From the NCBI GenBank assembly GCA_964489845.1, contig CAZAZV010000014.1, forward strand, positions 1-17,013: a stretch of DNA of 17,013 nucleotides, read 5' to 3'. Position numbers and translations under genes: made by a program. How positions within the stretch are numbered: position 1 is the stretch's first letter; every line of letters starts with the position of its first letter. Positions 12,940 to 17,013 of the stretch are shown here, in pieces. The stretch comes from GWA1-54-12 sp964489845. GTDB lineage: Bacteria > Patescibacteriota > Minisyncoccia > UBA6257 > GWB1-50-10. A model generated the notes under the pieces. That model was not told the origin of the DNA. It made no database searches and saw only the letters and a list, made by a program, of their open reading frames with translations.

Positions 12940-13362
12940 TCATGCAATGAAGAGCCGACGCACCTGCTCGGCGAGGCCGCTGTTATCCGCGATCTCTGCG
13001 AGAACGGTTTCTTCCCACATGTTGTGGGCCGGGATGTCTTTCTGTATTTCCTCCACGGATGCGACAACGGTGTTGATGGTACGAATGCAGAGCGCGTAGA
13101 GCGTCTGCAACTCCACGGCTAGGTTCTTGAGGGGACTCGTCCCCTGCGATAGGGCCTCCCGAGAGAAGGAAAACCCCATCCGCCGCTTGCCGTCTCTGAT
13201 CTCAACCATGCTGAACTTCACCCCCGCAAGCGCTTTGGCGAGACCGAATGCAAACCGCTTCTCGCCCGCACCCATGGGAACCGGAGTGGCAGAAAGCGTG
13301 ACGATGCCTGTCGTCGTCGATGCGGTATGCTTGATCGCGGTGACCGTAACTTTCACTGTCAT
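12940..13362 (-). CDS. Hypothetical protein, 140 aa
   Basis: I do not recognise this protein. It appears soluble, without signal peptide or membrane helix. The N-terminal half is strand-rich (VKVTVTAIKHTAS, TTGIVTLSATPVP, GVKFSMVEIRDGKRRMGFSFS) and the C-terminal half helical (SPLKNLAVELQTLYALCIRTINTVVASVEEIQKDI, EETVLAEIADNSGLAEQVRRLF, in separate helices). The start at 13362 is well supported: GGGAGGA lies upstream at good spacing, and a near-consensus promoter at 13400 places the mRNA start about 31 bases ahead of the ATG. The open frame extends further upstream to 13437, across the promoter, which is not coding. It has its own terminator, so it is a single-gene unit. The strong signals argue that it is truly expressed. 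Confidence 0.75.
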   Translation of the reverse strand: MTVKVTVTAIKHTASTTTGIVTLSATPVPMGAGEKRFAFGLAKALAGVKFSMVEIRDGKRRMGFSFSREALSQGTSPLKNLAVELQTLYALCIRTINTVVASVEEIQKDIPAHNMWEETVLAEIADNSGLAEQVRRLFIA

Positions 13363-13399
13363 GGAATATTTCCTCCCTATACTCGAAGATCTAAGAAAG

Positions 13400-13428
13400 A
13401 TTGTATAACACATCGGCCATTTTGTCAA
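13400..13428 (-). promoter_or_regulatory. Consensus promoter of the 140-aa gene
   Basis: On the minus strand: TTGACA (13423-13428), a 17-base spacer, TACAAT (13400-13405). Eleven of twelve positions match consensus. Confidence 0.88.
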
Positions 13429-13445
13429 ACTATGCATGAGACGGC

Positions 13446-13474
13446 TTGGCGGATTCTGATTTACGCTTTACACT
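13446..13474 (+). promoter_or_regulatory. Promoter of tRNA-Leu(GAG)
   Basis: TTGGCG (13446-13451), a 17-base spacer and TACACT (13469-13474), with the start expected about five bases before the mature tRNA end. Confidence 0.6.
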
Positions 13475-13485
13475 TATGTGTACGC

Positions 13486-13570
13486 GCCCAGGTGCTGGAA
13501 TTTGGTAGACAGGCTAGCTTGAGGGGCTAGTGGCAGCAATGTCGTGCGGGTTCAAATCCCGCCCTGGGCA
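13486..13570 (+). tRNA. tRNA-Leu (anticodon GAG)
   Basis: Acceptor strands GCCCAGG and CCTGGGC pair perfectly, with discriminator A13570 as usual for leucine. The anticodon arm is CTAGC, loop TTGAGGG, GCTAG, giving anticodon GAG (reads CUC/CUU). A long variable arm and T-arm GCGGG TTCAAAT CCCGC complete a class II tRNA. CCA is not encoded. The last 16 bases of the arm and acceptor region recur 197 bp downstream. Confidence 0.96.
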
Positions 13571-13575
13571 CTAAG

Positions 13576-13612
13576 ACAAATCAGGATACCCGCGGTACCC
13601 TGATTTGTTTTT
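13576..13612 (+). terminator. Terminator after tRNA-Leu(GAG)
   Basis: ACAAATCAGG (13576-13585) pairs with CCTGATTTGT (13599-13608). TACC and GGTA extend the stem after one A-C mismatch. A T-run spans 13608-13612. Confidence 0.85.
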
Positions 13613-13768
13613 GTATTCGGGGGGCGGGAATTGAACGAAGGAGGGGTCGGGAGGAACGCAGCCGGGTTCCTCCCGTGGAGGAAATCCGCCGCAGGCGGAC
13701 CTAGAAACCGTGGGTTTCTGGAGAGTCCCGCTACTGCGGGACGACGTGAAACATCCCGCCCTGGGCAC
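13613..13768 (+). repeat. tRNA-Leu-associated structured unit, copy 1
   Basis: This stretch is non-coding and densely palindromic. At 13623-13636 lies an inverted copy of the tRNA T-arm (13 of 14 bases match the reverse complement of 13550-13563). Then come GGGGTCGGG (13643-13651), a perfect 10-bp hairpin CGGGAGGAAC/GTTCCTCCCG (13648-13675), the motif CCCGTGGAGGAAA (13672-13684), and three more perfect hairpins at 13685-13699, 13703-13719 and 13725-13742. The unit ends with a direct 16-base copy of the tRNA 3' end (13753-13768, identical to 13556-13571). Copies 2 and 3 behind tRNA-Leu(CAA) have the same order of parts. It resembles a small element bounded by tRNA-derived ends. Confidence 0.8.
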
Positions 13769-13797
13769 AAATAATTCCAGCTGACACAAGTTATCAT

Positions 13798-13888
13798 GAG
13801 CCCACATTTCAATGCGGGCTCAATTTGTGATATGATGAGGCATATCACGGCGGGAAAGTACCCGCCCGATATATTGGGGAGAGATACG
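13798..13888 (+). promoter_or_regulatory. Promoter and structured leader of the ABC exporter operon
   Basis: An imperfect hairpin, TGAGCCC with GGGCTCA (13797-13803 and 13816-13822), precedes a probable -10 TATGAT (13831-13836). The -10 lies in an inverted repeat GTGATATG/CATATCAC (13827-13834 and 13841-13848), which looks like an operator. A further 6-bp hairpin GGCGGG/CCCGCC (13849-13866) and the ribosome site GGGGAGAG follow. The -35 match is poor, suggesting regulation. Confidence 0.5.
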
Positions 13889-14680
13889 ATGATTGAAGTA
13901 CACCATCTCACGAAAACGTTCGGCGACATCACGGCGGTCAACGACATTTCATTCCACGTCGAGAAGGGGGAGATTTTCGCATTCCTCGGTCCGAACGGAG
14001 CAGGGAAATCGACGACCATCAAGATTCTCACGACACTTCTCCAGCCGACGAGCGGTTCCGTCACGGTAAGCGGCTACGACCCGGACCGGCAACCGCACGA
14101 GACACGGCATTCGCTCGGCATCGTTTTCCAGGACCCGAGCTTGGACGACGACCTCACGGCATGGGAAAACATGGAAATCCACGGCATTCTCTATGACATG
14201 CCGACCAAGACGTGGAAAAAGAGGAGCGAAGAGCTCCTCAAATTCGTCGAGTTGTGGGAACGGAAAGACGACCGAGTCAAGGATTTCTCGGGCGGCATGA
14301 AGCGCCGCCTCGAAATCGCGCGAGGTCTCCTGCATCACCCGAAAGTCATCTTCCTCGACGAGCCGACCCTGGGCCTTGACCCGCAGACGAGGAACCATAT
14401 GTGGACGTACATCCAGGAACTGAACAAAAGCGAAGGGACAACCGTTTTCTTCACGACGCACTATATGGAAGAAGCGGACCGCGTCGCGGGGCGCATCGCC
14501 ATCATCGACCACGGCAAGATCGTCGCAACCGGCGGCTCGAAGGAGCTGCAGAAACAGACAAAGACGGAGTCGCTTGAAGATGCATTTCTCGCGTTGACCG
14601 GCGAGACCATCCGCGACGAGCAGGCGAATCACCTCGACCACATGCGGGCGATACACCGCGCCTGGAGGCCCCAGAAATAA
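13889..14680 (+). CDS. ABC-2 type transporter ATP-binding protein (DrrA/CcmA-like)
   Basis: This 263-aa ATPase powers the membrane protein encoded next. It has the Walker A GPNGAGKST (34-42), Q-loop VFQDPS (79-84), signature FSGGMKRRLEIARGL (133-147), Walker B VIFLDEPT (153-160), D-loop GLDP and switch His191 (TTHYMEEAD). The sequence class matches daunorubicin-resistance-type and related exporters, which move drugs, lipids or polysaccharides; the cargo cannot be told. I chose ATG 13889, supported by GGGGAGAG upstream and by homology (MIEVHHLTKTFG), over the open frame from 13796. The permease gene starts six bases after its stop. The C-terminal 30 residues are basic and variable. Confidence 0.95.
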   Translation: MIEVHHLTKTFGDITAVNDISFHVEKGEIFAFLGPNGAGKSTTIKILTTLLQPTSGSVTVSGYDPDRQPHETRHSLGIVFQDPSLDDDLTAWENMEIHGILYDMPTKTWKKRSEELLKFVELWERKDDRVKDFSGGMKRRLEIARGLLHHPKVIFLDEPTLGLDPQTRNHMWTYIQELNKSEGTTVFFTTHYMEEADRVAGRIAIIDHGKIVATGGSKELQKQTKTESLEDAFLALTGETIRDEQANHLDHMRAIHRAWRPQK

Positions 14681-14686
14681 CACACT

Positions 14687-15433
14687 ATGAAAAAGATTTA
14701 CATACTCTGGCTGCGGCAGATGAGGGAGTATCTGCGCTCGCCTTCGCGCATAGTCGGTTCGCTCGCGCAACCGCTCCTGTTCCTCCTCGCACTCGGCTAC
14801 GGTTTCGGAAGCGTGTTCCAGGAAGCGGGGAAGGGGAATTACCTCGATTTCCTCGCACCCGGCATCATCGGGATGAGCATCATCTTTACCGCCATCTTCT
14901 CGGGCGTAGAAGTCATTTGGGACCGGCAGTTCGGATTTTTGAAAGAAACGCTCGTCGCGCCGGTGTCGCGCTTGACCGTCATGGTCGGGAGGACACTCGG
15001 CGGCGCGACCATCGCGACGCTGCAAGGCATCGCCGTGATGCTCGTCTCGCTCATCTTCGGATTCTCACCGGTGAACTGGCTCGCGGTCATACCGGCGATC
15101 GGCGTCATGTTTCTCACGGCGCTTCTCTTCACCTCGCTCGGCACGATGATCGGCTCACTCCTCGAAGATATGCAGGGATTCCAACTCATCATGAACTTTC
15201 TCATCCTGCCGCTCGTCTTCCTCTCGGGAGCGTTCTTCCCGCTTCAGGGACTACCGGAAGCACTCGACATCATCGCGCGCTTCGACCCCCTGTCGTACGG
15301 CATCGACGCACTCCGCATCCTGCTTATCAACAAGGAGCACTTCGGCATCGGCACGGACGTCCTCGCGCTCGGGGCGGTCACGGCAATATTCCTCTACCTC
15401 GGCAGCTACTTCTTCAAGAAAATCCAAATTTAA
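14687..15433 (+). CDS. ABC-2 type transporter permease
   Basis: This 248-aa integral membrane protein is the partner of the preceding ATPase. It shows the standard ABC-2 layout: a short cytoplasmic start with REYLRSPSRIVGSLAQPL, six predicted helices (about 24-42, 57-75, 103-125, 131-155, 165-185 and 222-242), and the family block FLSGAFFPLQGLPEALDIIARFDPLSYGIDALR (about 182-214) before the last helix. It starts six bases after the ATPase gene with no clear ribosome site, so translation is probably coupled. The two proteins would form an exporter with two copies of each. A bidirectional terminator overlaps its stop codon. The substrate is unknown. Confidence 0.93.
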   Translation: MKKIYILWLRQMREYLRSPSRIVGSLAQPLLFLLALGYGFGSVFQEAGKGNYLDFLAPGIIGMSIIFTAIFSGVEVIWDRQFGFLKETLVAPVSRLTVMVGRTLGGATIATLQGIAVMLVSLIFGFSPVNWLAVIPAIGVMFLTALLFTSLGTMIGSLLEDMQGFQLIMNFLILPLVFLSGAFFPLQGLPEALDIIARFDPLSYGIDALRILLINKEHFGIGTDVLALGAVTAIFLYLGSYFFKKIQI

Positions 15434-15457
15434 ACCCCGTCGCGCGACGGGGGTTTG
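15432..15457. terminator. Bidirectional terminator between ABC permease and L19
   Basis: AAACCCCGTCG pairs with CGACGGGGGTTT with one bulged G. The plus side ends in TTTG, and the minus side reads on into TTTAAATTT. It serves two convergent genes. Confidence 0.75.
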
Positions 15458-15459
15458 TG

Positions 15460-15789
15460 TTATCTGAACAGTTTGTGAAGTTTCTCACTAACCTTCCGGG
15501 CAGGCAGGGCACGGAGGTAGTAGAGCTTCGCGCGCTTCTTGCGCTTCGGAACTTCGAGAAATTCGATGCGCTTAATCAGGGGGGAGTGGAGCGGATAAAT
15601 TTTCTCCACGCCGATGCCTTGGATAAGCGAACGCACCGTGAAGGTTGCTCCCGGTTCCGTACCGTGCTTGCGGGCGATAATCGTTCCCTCAAAGGGGGTT
15701 TCGCGCTCGCTGTCTTTTTCTTTGATGCGCTCCCAGACGCGGACATGGCTGCCCGGCTGGAGCTTCTCGATGTCGGCGGACTCTATCAT
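15460..15789 (-). CDS. rplS: 50S ribosomal protein L19
   Basis: L19 lies at the 30S-50S interface. The 109-aa protein shows the family signature: GSHVRVWERIKE, ETPFEGTIIARK, TFTVRSLIQGIGVEKIYPLHSPLIKRIEFL and the C-terminal RAKLYYLRAL. It is close to the usual 110-120 residues. The start at 15789 fits the strong minus-strand promoter at 15800; the -10 box ends ten bases before the ATG, so the leader is only about three bases and there is no Shine-Dalgarno sequence. In many bacteria rplS sits with rpsP, rimM and trmD, but here it stands alone between an exporter operon and tRNA genes. Confidence 0.95.
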   Translation of the reverse strand: MIESADIEKLQPGSHVRVWERIKEKDSERETPFEGTIIARKHGTEPGATFTVRSLIQGIGVEKIYPLHSPLIKRIEFLEVPKRKKRAKLYYLRALPARKVSEKLHKLFR

Positions 15790-15799
15790 AGCGCTTGTC

Positions 15800-15828
15800 A
15801 GTATAAAGAAGAATCATGTATAAATCAA
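15800..15828 (-). promoter_or_regulatory. Promoter of rplS
   Basis: On the minus strand: TTGATT (15823-15828), a 17-base spacer, TATACT (15800-15805). The predicted start is three or four bases before the L19 ATG. Confidence 0.85.
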
Positions 15829-15837
15829 TGGTATGAT
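15829..15837 (+). promoter_or_regulatory. Extended -10 promoter of the tRNA-Thr pair
   Basis: TGGTATGAT is an extended -10 (TATGAT 15832-15837) placed 12 bases before the mature tRNA-Thr(TGT) end. No -35 box is visible. It overlaps the rplS promoter region, which fires the other way. Confidence 0.6.
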
Positions 15838-15849
15838 AAGGTGGGTGAC

Positions 15850-15921
15850 GCCATCCTAGCTCAACGGCAGAGCAACGCTTTTGTAAAGCGAAGGTTCCGG
15901 GTTCAAATCCCGGGGATGGCT
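15850..15921 (+). tRNA. tRNA-Thr (anticodon TGT)
   Basis: Acceptor GCCATCC with GGATGGC, discriminator T15921. The anticodon arm is ACGCT, loop TTTGTAA, AGCGA, giving TGT (reads ACA/ACG); the outermost stem pair is A-A, so only four pairs form. T-arm CCGGG TTCAAAT CCCGG. It is 72 nt long and CCA is not encoded. Confidence 0.95.
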
Positions 15922-15927
15922 CTGGTG

Positions 15928-15999
15928 GCCAGCGTGGCTCAGTGGTAGAGCAACTGCATGGTAAGCAGTAGGTCGGGAGTCCGATTCTCCCCGCTGGCT
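15928..15999 (+). tRNA. tRNA-Thr (anticodon GGT) with atypical T-loop
   Basis: Acceptor GCCAGCG with CGCTGGC, discriminator T15999. Anticodon arm ACTGC, loop ATGGTAA, GCAGT, giving GGT (reads ACC/ACU). The T-arm is GGGAG, loop TCCGATT, CTCCC, so position 55, nearly always U and made into pseudouridine, is C. The rest of the cloverleaf is perfect. It lies six bases after tRNA-Thr(TGT), so the two are co-transcribed. CCA is not encoded. Confidence 0.93.
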
Positions 16000-16016
16000 C
16001 AATAGAGCAGAATACG

Positions 16017-16045
16017 TTGAAATTATCGGAGAAACCGTATATGAT
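16017..16045 (+). promoter_or_regulatory. Promoter of rpmG
   Basis: TTGAAA (16017-16022), a 17-base spacer and TATGAT (16040-16045). Transcription should begin about three bases before the ATG at 16055, so the message is practically leaderless. Confidence 0.82.
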
Positions 16046-16054
16046 GCGTGGGTT

Positions 16055-16225
16055 ATGGCACAGAGCAAACTGAAGGAACGCTTGGCGCGGCTGCAGTGCA
16101 GCGAATGCGGCGGGCGGACCTACTACACGAATAAAAACCGCAAGCAGGTGGAGCGGAAGCTTGAGTTCAAGAAATTCTGCAAATTCTGCAGGAAGCACAC
16201 TGTGCACAAGGAAGTGAAGAAATGA
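16055..16225 (+). CDS. rpmG: 50S ribosomal protein L33, zinc-ribbon form
   Basis: This 56-aa protein of the large subunit reads MAQSKLKERLARLQCSEC and continues GGRTYYTNKNRK, VERKLEFKKFCKFCRKHTVHKEVKK. The CSEC (15-18) and CKFC (42-45) pairs form a four-cysteine zinc ribbon, the zinc-binding version of L33. YYTNKN and LEFKKFC are family signatures. The ATG follows a near-consensus promoter by nine bases with no Shine-Dalgarno sequence. A terminator begins directly after the stop. Neighbours are tRNA genes, an arrangement common for rpmG in bacteria. Identification is secure despite the short length. Confidence 0.95.
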   Translation: MAQSKLKERLARLQCSECGGRTYYTNKNRKQVERKLEFKKFCKFCRKHTVHKEVKK

Positions 16226-16250
16226 CCCCGCCCCGGCGGGGCGTTTCTTT
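16226..16250 (+). terminator. Terminator of rpmG
   Basis: CCCCGC pairs with GCGGGG around CCCG, followed by CGTTTCTTT. It starts immediately after the stop codon. Confidence 0.82.
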
Positions 16251-16277
16251 GCTTCCCGCCGCACGGGATACTATGAT
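16249..16277 (+). promoter_or_regulatory. Probable promoter of tRNA-Trp
   Basis: TTGCTT (16249-16254), a 17-base spacer, TATGAT (16272-16277). The -35 is weak. The start is expected about nine bases before the mature tRNA. Confidence 0.55.
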
Positions 16278-16292
16278 AAGGAGGTTCTCCAG

Positions 16293-16364
16293 AGGGGCGT
16301 GGTGCCAATGGCAGCATTGCTGTCTCCAAAACAGCCGATCCGGGTTCGAATCCCGGCGCCCCTG
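16293..16364 (+). tRNA. tRNA-Trp (anticodon CCA)
   Basis: Acceptor AGGGGCG with CGCCCCT, discriminator G16364, the tryptophan identity base. Anticodon arm GCTGT, loop CTCCAAA, ACAGC, giving CCA. T-arm CCGGG TTCGAAT CCCGG. The 3' CCA is not encoded. As the anticodon is CCA rather than TCA, UGA reading as Trp is not suggested by this gene; L33 and other genes here end in UGA. Confidence 0.96.
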
Positions 16365-16369
16365 CAAAA

Positions 16370-16439
16370 CCCGCCCAGCAACATCACGCCGCTGACCTGG
16401 AGGGCGGGTACCAGCTGAAGTACTGTGACGTGATGTTGC
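16370..16439 (+). other. Structured spacer between tRNA-Trp and tRNA-Leu, possible pseudoknot
   Basis: CCCGCCC (16370-16376) can pair with GGGCGGG (16402-16408), and GCAACATCACG (16378-16388) with CGTGATGTTGC (16429-16439), both perfectly. The pairings interleave, so together they would form a pseudoknot; alternatively they exclude each other. No T-run follows, and the second helix ends two bases before the tRNA-Leu acceptor. Confidence 0.6.
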
Positions 16440-16441
16440 AG

Positions 16442-16524
16442 GCCCGGGTGGCGGAACGGTATACGCGCGGGACTCAAAATCCCGTGGGCGCAAGCTCTTG
16501 AGGGTTCGATTCCCTCCCCGGGCA
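16442..16524 (+). tRNA. tRNA-Leu (anticodon CAA)
   Basis: Acceptor GCCCGGG with CCCGGGC, discriminator A16524. Anticodon arm CGGGA, loop CTCAAAA, TCCCG, giving CAA (reads UUG). A long variable arm and T-arm GAGGG TTCGATT CCCTC make a class II tRNA. CCA is not encoded. The T-arm and acceptor 3' half recur twice downstream, at 16691 and 16959. Confidence 0.96.
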
Positions 16525-16572
16525 CAAAACTAAAAACAATCCAATAAACATTGGGTTATTTTTAGTTTTGTG
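16523..16572 (+). terminator. Long A/T-rich hairpin after tRNA-Leu(CAA)
   Basis: A stem of about 23 positions (16523-16545 with 16550-16572) has one C-A mismatch and one T-G wobble. Its inner part CCAAT/ATTGG is followed by TTATTTTT, which can act as a terminator. The base of the stem reaches into the last two tRNA bases, so it competes with the mature 3' end. Confidence 0.7.
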
Positions 16573-16712
16573 TGTTTTGTGTGCAGGAATCGAACGGGGA
16601 AAGGGGTCGGGGAAACGGGAGTTTCCCCGTGGCGGAGCCCACGAACCGCTGGGTTCGTGAACGCAGCGAGCGTACGCGAGCGAGTAGTGAGATTCCCTCC
16701 TCGGGCACAAAA
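16573..16712 (+). repeat. tRNA-Leu-associated structured unit, copy 2
   Basis: It contains an inverted T-arm copy, GGAATCGAAC (16586-16595, exact reverse complement of 16504-16513), then GGGGTCGGG (16603-16611), a perfect 9-bp hairpin CGGGGAAAC/GTTTCCCCG (16608-16629), CCCGTGGCGGA (16626-16636), and an 8-bp hairpin CACGAACC/GGTTCGTG (16640-16659). A CGAGCG-rich stretch leads to the right end. The unit ends with a 22-base copy of the tRNA 3' end (16691-16712, one mismatch to 16508-16529). Period from tRNA end to copy: 183 bp. No coding potential. Confidence 0.85.
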
Positions 16713-16750
16713 TGAGACCAGTCACCCTTGTGATGACTGGCCTCGTTTTT
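16709..16750 (+). terminator. Terminator-like hairpin between units 2 and 3
   Basis: AAAATGAGACCAGTCA pairs with TGACTGGCCTCGTTTT with one A-C mismatch and one T-G wobble around a nine-base loop, ending in five T. It occupies the same place as the terminator behind the true tRNA but has a different sequence. Confidence 0.8.
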
Positions 16751-16980
16751 CGTGTGTAGGAGGGGCTCGGACGCGAGAGGGGGTCGGGCGATAGGATTTG
16801 TTCCGAAGCGGAGCGAGGAAACAAATCCATCGTCCCGAGGAGCTTGCGACGAGGGGATACCTTTAAGAAAATGAGTGAAGTGAATGAAGTCGGACTTCAT
16901 TCACTTCATTATAGTGTCCCCGTGGAGGAAAACAGCGAGCGAAGTGAGCGAGTAGTGAGATTCCCTCCCCGGGCACAAAA
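16751..16980 (+). repeat. tRNA-Leu-associated structured unit, copy 3
   Basis: The left end is a degenerate inverted T-arm (about 16758-16775). GGGGTCGGG (16780-16788) opens a long hairpin (16785-16837, about 16 pairs with single-base bulges). A second hairpin follows, whose centre is a 15-bp inverted repeat of TGAAGTGAATGAAGT (16876-16908, loop CGG) and whose base pairs GGGGATAC with GTGTCCCC. Next come CCCGTGGAGGAAA (16919-16931), a CAGCGAGCG-rich stretch nearly identical to unit 2, and an exact 22-base copy of the tRNA-Leu(CAA) 3' end (16959-16980). The remaining 33 bases of the window start ACTAACTTTTT and show no gene. Confidence 0.83.
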
Positions 16981-17013
16981 ACTAACTTTTTCGGAAATGA
17001 CTGCTCCGCGCGG

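Noticed and set aside
13613..13768. CRISPR array
   Set aside because: The repeated parts are tRNA-derived ends plus variable hairpins, the spacing is 180-270 bp, and no cas genes are present.
13552..14064. 170-aa minus-strand frame over tRNA-Leu and unit 1
   Set aside because: It runs through the tRNA, its terminator and the start of the ABC ATPase gene in antisense, so it is a shadow.
13576..16744. Bias of hairpin mismatches toward A-C on the plus strand (G-U on the minus), hinting at antisense RNAs
   Set aside because: Some tRNA-adjacent hairpins (13576, 13797, 1196) show it, but the hairpins after tRNA-Leu(CAA) and at 16709 have one of each kind, so there is no consistent signal.
16561..16900. 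Minus-strand open frames across the repeat units
   Set aside because: They translate inverted repeats and tRNA sequence (for example the CPGRESNP type of peptide typical of tRNA read-through) and have no start signals or family resemblance.

Overview
This window looks like a contig from a Patescibacteria/CPR-type bacterium, probably a Parcubacteria relative. That is inference from gene content, not a computed classification. Pointers are small tightly packed genes, tRNAs without encoded CCA, an RRM protein, several very short or absent 5' leaders, and a 281-aa protein resembling a conserved uncharacterised family I associate with these genomes. Base composition is GC-rich except around 2200-3500, which is AT-rich and holds an orphan sugar-type methyltransferase.

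Layout. 1-1060: the 3' end of an HtpX-like membrane protease and a short GGDEF protein. 1061-1265: a perfect 43-bp palindrome, tRNA-Ser(GGA) and a structured non-coding tail. 1266-2414 (minus): the uncharacterised 281-aa protein with its own terminator, long foldable leader and near-consensus promoter. 2568-3943: a TylF-type methyltransferase, a hairpin-rich spacer and a deleted Sua5/YrdC pseudogene. 4018-4578: a hypothetical gene behind a consensus promoter. 4609-6809 (minus): an ECF sigma factor, a three-helix membrane protein and a glutamate dehydrogenase in one overlapping operon. 6890-9703 (plus, divergent): a flavin electron-transfer cassette made of a secreted FMN-binding protein, ApbE, and a fusion of an NqrB/RnfD-like membrane domain to an NAD(P)H:flavin reductase domain. 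9835-12893: an RRM protein, a small Ser/Thr/Pro-rich membrane-anchored protein, ThiI, a 3D-domain protein (minus) and an RluA/RluD-family pseudouridine synthase. 12940-13362 (minus): a hypothetical gene. 13486-13768: tRNA-Leu(GAG) and a structured repeat unit. 13889-15433: an ABC-2 exporter pair. 15460-16524: L19, two tRNA-Thr, L33, tRNA-Trp and tRNA-Leu(CAA). 16525-17013: two tandem structured repeat units.

The strongest candidate for something undescribed is a family of non-coding units of about 180-270 bp placed directly behind tRNA-Leu genes. Each unit runs from a copy of the tRNA 3' end through a terminator-like hairpin, an inverted copy of the T-arm, the core GGGGTCGGG, a hairpin whose stem differs between copies with compensating changes, and the motif CCCGTGG(A/C)GGA, and ends in another direct copy of the tRNA 3' end. 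Three clear copies are present behind two different tRNA-Leu genes, and a decayed one may follow tRNA-Ser. They code for nothing convincing.

The most interesting protein-coding system is the 4609-9703 block. Glutamate dehydrogenase could supply reduced nicotinamide, the fused reductase could pass electrons across the membrane, and the ApbE-flavinylated protein could carry them outside, with the sigma factor and small membrane protein as a possible control pair. The links between these parts are inferred from gene order.
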